A DNA stretch of 55,607 bases. Source: SHLQ01 sp051011575. Lineage in GTDB: Bacteria > Actinomycetota > Acidimicrobiia > Acidimicrobiales > SHLQ01. The notes beneath the pieces are model-generated. The model had not been told where the DNA came from. It saw nothing but the letters and a program-made list of their open reading frames with translations, and ran no database searches. The DNA lies in NCBI GenBank assembly GCA_051011575.1, contig JBPCTR010000248.1:1-55607 (forward strand). The letters run 5' to 3'. The translations under genes and the position numbers were made by a program. Below, piece after piece: positions 53,201 to 55,607 of the stretch; within the stretch, counting starts at the first letter, position 1; every line of letters starts with the position of its first letter.

Positions 53201-55331
53201 TGCGGTCGCCGTCGATCGAGACCGAGTGGCCGAAACGATCACCATCGGAGTCGCCAGTCGATGTGAAGGCAACATCGAATATTGAATTCGAGAAGGACCG
53301 GATGCGAATCTCGCCGGAATTCTGTCCGAGCACGTCGGATCCGGGCCCAGCCAGCGCCCAAGAGTCACCGAAGGCGACAACCTGGAATCCCCAAAGGTCG
53401 CCGGGCTGTGCCGACGCCGGTGTATGCGTGACGATCGAGTTGTAGTTGTCGGTGGCGCTGTCGACAACGCTCCACAACGTTCCACCTGTGCCGTTCGCGG
53501 CGGTGTCTCCCTGAACCACGTGGGTTCCCGAGAAGTCGACCGAATGCGGACCTGGAACGGAGCCTCCTGGACTACCCCGGAACGAGAGAGGGTCAGTCGG
53601 GGGCGGAGCGTTACCTGCCGCGATCACGTATTGCCACACACGGTCGGTTCCCGGTTCGCCGATGAATAGCGAAGCGTCCCCATCGATGTCGGACTCCACC
53701 GCGACGGCGCTTCCGAGCTCCGCATTGTCGATCGTGCCCGACCGAACCTCGTACGGCGTGCTCAGCGACCCCGGCGAACCTGACGTGTACTGCGTATAAA
53801 CCGCTGAACCCGCGTTCACCAGGGCGGGCACTACGCGATCTGCCACCGGGGCGCCGACCAGAATGTGGGTTCCGCTGTCGGACACCGAGACGATCGACCC
53901 GAAGCTGACAAGCGTGCGAGGCGGCACGATCTCGAGTCCGGTGGAGGTGAGGTAGTCGGAGCCCGACGTCTCGTACACGTAGGCGCGATCGGAGCCGCGC
54001 GCCCCGACCACGAGAACCCCGTCGGCAAGGTCGACGCCCGAACCGAAGTTCGCGAACGATTGACCACCACTCGCCGTTGCACCGCAAGCGCCGCCTGTGG
54101 GATCGCAGTCGAACACGGTGGTCTGCAGGGACCAGCCGAAGGGTGTGGTGGGCGCCTGCTCGTACACGTACACGGCGCCCGCGTTGGTGCCGTTGCCGTT
54201 GTTGTCGAACTCGGCGCCGATCGCGATGCGGTTCTCATGCACGTCGACCGAACTACCGAAACCGGAGTTCGCCACCGGCGCCGCGATCACCGTCTGCTGC
54301 ACCCAGCCCGCTCCTCGGTCCTCGAACACGTACACGACCTCGGCGTCGCGGGCCGACACCGCCAACGTCGTGATGCCGCCGATCCCGTGCATCGCCATGG
54401 CGTCTCCCAGGCCGTCGAAGCTCGCATCCGCGATGGGGTCGAGAGTCTGGTCTTCGGTGATCACTGGGTCGACCGTGATCGGGTAGACGGCGCCCGCTGC
54501 ATCGATGGAGAGAACGATCGAGCCGTCGACCACGTCCATGCTCGATGGGAGCGCGCGCAGGTCGGCGTCGAACGCCACGAGGTCGCGGTAGTAGAGCGAC
54601 GCCTCGTCGGCGCGCTCCAGGAGCACCGTGTTCGGGTCGAGGAGCGATGGCGTTGCGTCGAGCACCTCGACGGTGATCTCGAAGGTGGGGGTGACCGCCA
54701 CCGGGGCGAGGATTGTGAAGCCGTGCTCGATACCTCGGTCGACCTCGAAGAACCATTCGGTAAGCGAAGGGTGATGCGCGTACTCGACCACGGTGCCGTC
54801 GGAGATGGCTCCAGGGCTCGTGGTCTCGAAGACGCCGATGGAGTTGGTCGAGAGGATGACCGGAGCGGCCGACGACGCGGCGATGACCGCTGCGCCCGGC
54901 GTGAACAGTGCGTCGAAACGATCGGTGGCGAGCGACGGAATCCCACGGTCGATCGGCGCGGTCAGCGGTGCAGTGGCGGCAGCAGCAGGAGGAACGGCGG
55001 CGACCGCGCTCCCGGCTTCGTGCGCCGCGATCTGGCTCTGAATCGTGGCCCACTCGAGCGGCGTCAGTCCCTCGGGCACCCCGTCGAACGTGACGATGTC
55101 GGCGGGAACGTCGGTGACCACCTCGGCGGCAGCGGCGAGCGCGTCGTTGACGGCCGTGGCCGAACTGTGGTCGACGTCGCCGGCCAGCGATGCGGGCGCC
55201 ACGCTCATGACGGAGGCAGTCATGACCAACACCAAAACGACGGCCAAGAGCCGCCCCAAATCTGGGGCCTGACCAAGCCCGCTCGCGATCCTGACTCGGC
55301 TGCGGGACGCAGCTCTCGTCGAAACCGTCAC
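38217..55331 (-). CDS. Giant exported protein (5704 aa): eight beta-propellers, PFGAI repeats, C25-like peptidase
   Basis: 5704 residues. The signal peptide (LLAVVLVLVMTASVMSVAPA) ends near residue 50. A domain seen before FG-GAP arrays (about 160-290, ending VYPITVDPVITE) follows. Then: propellers 1-2 (about 294-1078), a passenger-like beta segment (about 1080-1350), propellers 3-8 (about 1357-3537), the PFGAI block (3607-4084), ordinary pentapeptides (4098-4117), a Leu/Asp-rich region (to about 4370), a DUF11-like domain (about 4374-4455), a PPC-like domain (about 4483-4640), a C25-like peptidase (about 4650-5115; His4950, Cys4996), Ig-like domains and a charged helical tail from about 5568. 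There is no LPxTG or C-terminal membrane helix. GTG at 55331 follows GAAGGGACGGG. Likely roles are adhesion or self-processing (inference). No frameshift is visible. Confidence 0.9.
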   Translation of the reverse strand: MTVSTRAASRSRVRIASGLGQAPDLGRLLAVVLVLVMTASVMSVAPASLAGDVDHSSATAVNDALAAAAEVVTDVPADIVTFDGVPEGLTPLEWATIQSQIAAHEAGSAVAAVPPAAAATAPLTAPIDRGIPSLATDRFDALFTPGAAVIAASSAAPVILSTNSIGVFETTSPGAISDGTVVEYAHHPSLTEWFFEVDRGIEHGFTILAPVAVTPTFEITVEVLDATPSLLDPNTVLLERADEASLYYRDLVAFDADLRALPSSMDVVDGSIVLSIDAAGAVYPITVDPVITEDQTLDPIADASFDGLGDAMAMHGIGGITTLAVSARDAEVVYVFEDRGAGWVQQTVIAAPVANSGFGSSVDVHENRIAIGAEFDNNGNGTNAGAVYVYEQAPTTPFGWSLQTTVFDCDPTGGACGATASGGQSFANFGSGVDLADGVLVVGARGSDRAYVYETSGSDYLTSTGLEIVPPRTLVSFGSIVSVSDSGTHILVGAPVADRVVPALVNAGSAVYTQYTSGSPGSLSTPYEVRSGTIDNAELGSAVAVESDIDGDASLFIGEPGTDRVWQYVIAAGNAPPPTDPLSFRGSPGGSVPGPHSVDFSGTHVVQGDTAANGTGGTLWSVVDSATDNYNSIVTHTPASAQPGDLWGFQVVAFGDSWALAGPGSDVLGQNSGEIRIRSFSNSIFDVAFTSTGDSDGDRFGHSVSIDGDRMAVAALQDDDAAADAGRVHMYERTGPGAPWTADGVIVAPVGSAFANGEFGFGLDLLGDRVVIGNPDITGTGGSPGEAYVFERTGAATWTQLGNTLSGSSAGDRYGAGVAWKDLNNFVVSSPLSDNIAADAGELWEATFGVSWTTSSISTPLVAAGDQLGFSVAVSQDSSGLFVLGAGVPGDDLAGADAGGLHVYQDTGSGFTHVQEFNAPWATGDRVGTAVASDRGHLSVAGIGDQGVGAPLQIHLIVRLGATTYLIEDTATSTLGAAVGAFDTNSYLSMVGRNVIVGRPGAGGQAALFRDVDGTGFNDSDGVGPSPGVPVDQLIPTGTVVGDGVGFSIEFDGNSAVVGAPGAAAGADTGKAVSFNAVPLTHVFTGAVDSAWSDPANWDTGLVPGPTDTAIVPVGADVDTQEEVDRLIIGAGATVDVNLGGRIVINGPAAIEGVLNVFSTAVGPPEDGVSFNDDVTLNGTIIIDSAAPASVFLDAPVTFDGTGTIQNNGILVADTAGSSIGASLSYNTASTSILGVTGDFTIGPDVSEAGRVVVSPGAILTYSGNVSYPGGVLELVIDGDSTTTANHGRVDIAGSSFLNFGRVDVTLDTYTPTAADDYLLVQCAPPGRCDLIGLVASAPLEVTVDEFSIRAALPEVVPNKLIATDGHQRFGTAVDVDGDWAIVSQPGFPGPVWTRFRVLERSPGTGDWTIAQTIEIQNLVLASHPTHGVAIEGNVFAAIANGGDLVVYERPSEGSPFVLNSTIAGPYRSVAMLGSEIIAGRAGTADTLFSNGSNWVVDQTVGPSVPDPDFGFAVAIDGDIAVVTANDDVTITPGAVHVFERIEGTWSTATTLTNPDAATTGDGWFGSAVDLEGLTLLVGHAFEDNDNALSPDSGAAWVYEGSSASSWGTPEKLVASDANTSNGLGIDVELSGGIALIGAAGAQETGVSTRNGAAYAFDNVAGTWTQDETFRAADGAGGDQFGHAVGLSDENVLVGSRRDDNINNVDAGSVYWYSASAPVSTPVFPSGAISGDWAAIGVPDDDVVYIMRNIAGTWTDVQTIAGTASTQFGAAVAMDMPGLTIGAPGADEVQHFRRDATGQFVLRATRNGDPNSRYGSSVGISYPFAIVGAPLADANGVDSGSIHTYRFSFPQEERVDGFAAGDQFGFSVSRSVSDWWIGAPYADSSGFTDNGNVYRYRTITGVPSNTIEASAPQNNGLFGWAVDGDDLRAAIKLGGSVGITIWDQTTGQTTLAGISTGFGQELVLAGDLLSLNDQGIGQGESFSDNGNDGVFASVDVSSGQYVDVASDGGTVLWVLEATGPVTAGTDLATFVIPDQSPPSGKVLPEFGGSYNRFGQNVDVDGDTMVVVARAREVVANEIGSLYVFERVLGEWTLSQRIDDGTFSLRSVSIEGDVIAAGRVGSVRVFERPGFGSPFAELTTVTGVPSDVMDLDIEADSLVVGAFNGGAGQVDVYDGGAASWATDTPQTISANAPKTASDDLFGGSVHLEGNVLAVGAPGTLGASGQSGYVDVLTRPDALSPFVFDRTLDEAEVNDDFGTEVAISDGWIIVGADGASSNVGAVYVYDEASGAVPTATLETGATPLNQRFGVQLDADAGVLVASTFRGDNHSFSLLTNPPTPLQVDTVSDQEEPFVNDNDGYLAVSAGTLAVGHNFEDQQGENSGAVYAIELPDPVAPVPGRIEAPDAAAGDFFGQDIDIHDNWMVVGARNGNGGEGSAYVFERDLFTEEWTFVTEISSPSPVMGEWFGVSVAISGTRQEADGDAGNMVVAVGAPDPFGATMGTVHLFRYDFILDDWVLSESIPAPVGYESFGFSVDVEQTTSAFRNGTYLVAVGAPSITGGTGDAAVYRYTVTENPSFGDSLVTIGEALAPADNSGNQHGWSVAIDGDTVVVSERGADFGPTADVGQAHVYRVESSAVEFEATLVQPGSDQDASDLHGHSVAVDGDLAVVTAFFDGSAGAASGAAYVYTRTGTTWSDGEALSSITGPGDNFGTKARVEDGQVIVSSFAGGSNGAGLVQGFSFDVSDGWVGGDVFEWEAGVPGDGMGSGIALGEDGTVMVGTAEDDTSAGVDAGGVHEYSTVVDSAPGKLVANDAGIGRAGDGSLFGGSVDIDGEWMIVGATEDFAASEPGNAYMFRRIAGEWVLFDEFGDDIPSGPNFDFGIEVAVGGDWAAVTEQDNSTWIFNFDGISWTLVNDISFTGANRALDVDIDGVNDRLIASDPILGVGVGNVHIYDLIVSGSHVEHTVNLPGDIADAWFGQFVAIDGDVAMATASRDQGTPGVVNTGTVRVFERSGTTWNQTQTLESGVGGQLFGGGGVELSGSTALIGEPGGNAAWVYTFDGLEWGPEQELTVLGEPFADQLGTTVDLDGDLAVIASPRASVDGMFAGEAHVFERTGSTWTVQQSITASDREMGDSFAAAVGLSGTDLAVGAPFDHNNEGIFAGGVYTFELVAPLVAGKIISPDDADIRFGHDIDIDGDRAIVGALGDPSVPGDFGAAWVLTRDGLTNGWTVLQELVPSTPVLDDRFGASVAISGSRIAVRTITKIVIFEEVTVDVWTEVGTINTPSEGGALDLEGNTLFAGRLGQPSGGFADAGIVEVWTGSGATWSLDQTLEPSVPRTEGWFGGSIDVDGGRVLIGSPGREGVGDPGEAYIFELASIWDEIDRLVVTPPATRSVGAAVALDGDLAVVGAGRDGDLTATGVVHVFEAPATGTDWTQVAQILDPAGVNGDSFGQSVDIVGERIGVGVSGGDPGGIVGAGDLRIYDRTAPDAWTLVSTLAASDGVGSDFLGESIALAPDSILGGAPFEDNTNGNNAGSVYFFDTPDVLIPDDPSLTFTLGLQPGAQPSVIGGGTGIAVSELTDAATVIEDNAGNTTSVGSTGLQEAGVAESPFGAIRLDATPFGAIAANDPVLSALPLLSVGLDQPGGWAAILDSDPAGEYDDLPLVNITLGDVFSDPDLAGAVGAIPFGAIDVNGTPFGAIPFGAIALGGIPISDIPLDADRLAPAEIAEDWCAILADSDRPCGAGNTLDPTATVMSVGLSDVPFGAIPFGAIPFGAIDVDEAPFGAINLSELGIASTPFGAIPFGAIELAGTPFGAIPFGAIDFESIPFGAIPFGAIDIDGIAFEQVPFGAIPFGAIDVNGAPFGAIPFGAIVLGETSLDQIPLDADRTGPAEIEADWCSLMAEYGLDCTGATPVGSTTVVDLGVRGVPFGAIPFGAIDYTSIPFGAIPFGAIGVEELPFGAIPFGAIPFGAIDLTGTPFGAISTDGTVGGIPFGAIDVQGSPFGAIEVDHVAVGPNPFGAIPFGAIGLEELPFGAIPFGAIDVNGLPFGAIPFGAITVDQIPFGAIDLAESPFGAIELIDLPFGAIGNIVDCSLVDCETATLRDAFLAGAILPGAVLADLGAASDDFRLPDLAEHLTTNTAQDLYGAVAAWAIANSITIADLTNFANLTLGDLPVDHPLFAQTLLGDLGDGLDTVTWLDLALAVDVAGDPVVDLEVILDAHAVTNGLTLADFESFGDVTFSELLPALTLSGGQLGDLGVFLAFIRLNEIGNLTQGDVTAALSNVNGNGPWLVSDAVNDPDLGLGNMLLADLLGSPDWGAATVADLVNALPADELAGFTLGDLLLGLLPPGALPWGVAFENIDAADIPGVMPPIGMQAQFALTGTRTRTITVAVELPAGAGYVPGSAVVTAPLGGDLEPELVDGRLVWTFTGVEPGVDDQTPGQTYNLDFDIQPSVSVGASLVNSDARIVGTTAVVESSAILEVVEAFEPNDTPPGIPAAEDTVYLVNISTDTDIDLFHVDIGDGDSIAVNLSGLPADFDIVLYSDLGAPVSSTALSQTSDADPIVPVLDPDADQSEAVPDQGFRRLDQEFDDLALVEVSNSRSLDEETIIAERLPAGRYIIQVHGHDGVTSPDPAVLQIQVEGAEAVPACVARGALPAAAAGVAPNFATLPADLNTVILVNEQRFEQIYGAGGRSLVTNSLNDLVTAMDSDPEISQMGLSGVVVPVDGFADVRAAYAALDNPANAEDACDPNTTNAIVSEIISDVLDPIRALRDIENIVLIGSDDLLPMARLADATEVANEFDYRFDLTGRNAFTSSFWASTFLSDDPYGETAALPFGDRFIYLPDAALGRVLEEPQQIKDYIDQFILFDGILAAETGLVAGYDFLIDGSEAIADELTGPIAPADLDRDLEDGIDDLNGDGAWTATDIGDRLLTPDGAGDANGPDIVSFNAHFDHYRALPAAGDQVPGFNDNFEVSEIDALPAADGLLDGSIIFSMGCHSGLNVPNTSTGLTGVLDDWAEAFIDQQAVYVGNTGFGYGDTETVGYTERLLQLFARNLVNPINVDALDPNDITTIGQAMQFAKQEAYSELVDVSVYHEKAIQESTLYGLPFFRVGVPAQPAPEAPDNEPFIDPLTGEGAVVFMADADNIPNPVGTELYYSNLNDAGDPSTITQPGRPIQPSLTLDVTDVLALDTTQIETEARGAIILDMTSSYVGIDPVVAVPVFDESSQAPEPDLDNINYPTVPQRISTFEKPEGQRQNLVLATGQYRGTEDAGVQRLDDDIDVIVYYSNDADRSAPAILRVDSVLDGAQLTITAEVDDHGGSGVDRVYVLATPSAGDVTAEWFGIDLIESPPASGRWVGAVTFPTVPTNMEFLVQAKDNAGNVGVSTNKAENFSDEVAPPPPVSLTTAVTASVGGDPINGFYTGPVTVTADADGLPIQFSLDGAPLEELTPAGVAVAGDGIHTVEFVVADGQTAIEIVTIDTLAPAVTLIQPQVGSVYAQGQEVAAIFSCQDPAGASCSAVVGGLTLESGDLLPTTSVGAFTITVTGTDALGNVASAVGSYEVVGGLGFLVDQINDLIANEPDNKIRKELEKTLENVNKAVVHLEKTPIEISQAIKDLKKAAKEVDDALDKGLPQAVGDDLLNTLGNLGRNLAFEAINTAMTRGGDPDDIDEAIEHFQEGVILLATDVEDALDEFEDAAKDAEKA
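39985..41380 (-). other. Peptidase C25-like (gingipain/caspase-fold) domain of the giant protein
   Basis: Starts after the PPC-like domain. His4950 is in DIVSFNAHFDHYRALP (codon 40482-40484), and Cys4996 is in SIIFSMGCHSGLNVP (codon 40344-40346), each after a hydrophobic strand, the clan CD arrangement. Upstream strands (IENIVLIGSDDLLPMARL, then FIYLPDAALGRV) fit the C25 core. Calcium-like DxDxDG segments (DLEDGIDDLNGDGAW) occur within it. Confidence 0.75.
42981..43040 (-). repeat. Canonical pentapeptide repeats directly after the PFGAI block
   Basis: Residues 4098-4117 read as four AxLxx pentads (ATLRD, AFLAG, AILPG, then AVLAD), the standard pentapeptide-repeat pattern. They are only 13 residues after the last PFGAI. 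Confidence 0.65.
43080..44513 (-). repeat. PFGAI pentad-repeat solenoid region of the giant protein
   Basis: Residues 3607-4084 contain 38 exact PFGAI copies (hand count). Spacers are themselves mostly five residues long (DVNGT, DFESI, DYTSI, DLTGT, GLEEL), so a five-residue register runs almost unbroken. Position 2 of each pentad is F, V, L, I or Y, and position 5 is I, T, L, A, S or V. Synonymous codons differ among copies (cytosine, adenine or guanine at third positions), so identity is kept at protein level. Two similar cysteine-containing inserts interrupt it. Confidence 0.9.
44720..54450 (-). repeat. FG-GAP arrays forming eight seven-bladed beta-propellers (interrupted once)
   Basis: Blades share the pattern xxFGxSVxxxGDxxVVGAP, then GAVYVYER, at about 45-58 residues each. 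Counting by eye gives eight groups of exactly seven. Approximate spans: 53255-54450, 52100-53255, 50165-51262, 49235-50165, 48150-49225, 46935-48145, 45820-46930 and 44720-45815. Propellers 3, 5, 6, 7 and 8 start with a boundary motif of the form PGKLxAxD (NKLIATD, SGKVLPE, PGRIEAPD, PGKLVAND, AGKIISPD). The passenger-like beta segment at about 51280-52090 separates propellers 2 and 3. Confidence 0.8.
51280..52090 (-). other. Autotransporter-passenger-like beta segment inside the giant protein
   Basis: Begins WSDPANWDTGLVPGPTDTA, a motif common at the start of beta-helical passenger-like repeats. Short strand repeats follow (DEVDRLIIGAGATVDVNLGG style) to LLVQCAPPGRCDLIG near the end. Predicted right-handed beta-solenoid, inserted between the second and third propellers. 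Confidence 0.55.
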
Positions 55332-55607
55332 TTGCCCGTCCCTTCACTCGCAGCGAAGGATTGGGGCATTCGCCGCACCCCGGGAACCCCGACCCATTGG
55401 CCGAGATCCACCCTCGCCGCCGTCCACAGCGCCACGCAGTACATCCACGAAGCAGACTGCTAAATGGCTATCAGCGCCCCGTCACTTGGACAAGCTGGAA
55501 TTCTCCAAATGACCACACAATGTCACCAATATCCGCAACTCGACGTCCGAGTTTGACAGCTTTGATGTCGTTTCAATATGTTCTGATCTATCGCACATCC
55601 GCTACTC
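55332..55607. other. 276-bp upstream region of the giant gene, end of window
   Basis: No open reading frame I trust. It holds the ribosome-binding region of the giant gene (GAAGGGACGGG on the minus strand). Beyond about 55455 the sequence is distinctly AT-richer, as in a promoter region, and contains an outward-facing promoter candidate at 55553-55582. Confidence 0.5.
55538..55582 (+). promoter_or_regulatory. Outward promoter with abutting palindrome
   Basis: TTGACA (55553-55558), 18-bp spacer, TATGTT (55577-55582) on the plus strand, pointing out of the window. Directly before the -35 is ACTCG-ACGTC-CGAGT (55538-55552), an inverted repeat that could be an operator. Confidence 0.4.

Noticed and set aside
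1..55607. tRNA, rRNA, riboswitch, prophage or insertion sequence
   Set aside because: I looked through the intergenic gaps on both strands and saw no cloverleaf, rRNA-like sequence, known riboswitch core or transposase. Gaps are few and mostly under 200 bp.

Overview
The window looks like chromosome of a high-GC actinobacterium, most plausibly of the Acidimicrobiia/Ilumatobacter type (a taxonomic inference, not computed). The markers are a mycothiol S-conjugate amidase (Mca), the NucS mismatch endonuclease, an ImuA'/ImuB/DnaE2 mutagenesis set with actinobacterial LexA boxes, and many promoters whose -10 box lies 5-7 nt before the start codon, as expected for leaderless mRNAs. I see no rRNA, tRNA, CRISPR array, transposase or phage gene.

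Layout. Bases 1-13.3 kb are housekeeping genes: the end of an EAL phosphodiesterase, a Kef-type antiporter facing a UbiB-family kinase, NucS coupled to a VanW-like lipoprotein, a geranylgeranyl-reductase-family flavoprotein, TypA/BipA, a DUF4349 lipoprotein, a PAP2 phosphatase, and an SDR dehydrogenase coupled to a Mug-type uracil-DNA glycosylase. Bases 13.3-23.6 kb hold an LLM-type oxidoreductase, a TrpB2-like enzyme, an RND exporter with a small membrane protein, YqeY, a secreted SNase-like nuclease, an SCP2-like protein with Mca, a membrane J-domain protein, and a YceI-MarR operon preceded by two matching GTCAA-N2-TTGAC operators. Bases 23.6-34.4 kb carry the SOS mutasome: dnaE2 and imuA'-imuB each have a LexA box next to the start codon. 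Between them lies a tightly overlapped operon (phosphoribosyltransferase, homoserine-kinase-like protein, membrane protein, cyclase-family protein, TfoX-like protein, DUF2461 protein).

Bases 34.5-55.3 kb are the unusual part. A 1240-residue protein has the architecture of mammalian soluble adenylyl cyclase (two cyclase domains, ATPase, TPR). Convergent with it, overlapping by 4 bp, is a 17.1-kb gene for a 5704-residue exported protein. By my reading its FG-GAP repeats resolve into eight consecutive seven-bladed beta-propellers (56 blades), split after the second by a passenger-like beta segment. These are followed by a roughly 480-residue block with 38 exact copies of PFGAI in an almost unbroken five-residue register. 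That block runs into ordinary pentapeptide repeats, then a DUF11-like domain, a PPC-like domain, a gingipain/caspase-fold (C25-like) peptidase domain with a His/Cys pair, Ig-like domains and a helical tail. The PFGAI solenoid and the eight-propeller array with its own peptidase domain are my candidates for something undescribed.

Gene spans were set by choosing starts from homology, ribosome-binding sites, stop/start overlaps and -10 spacing. All residue and blade counts were made by eye.
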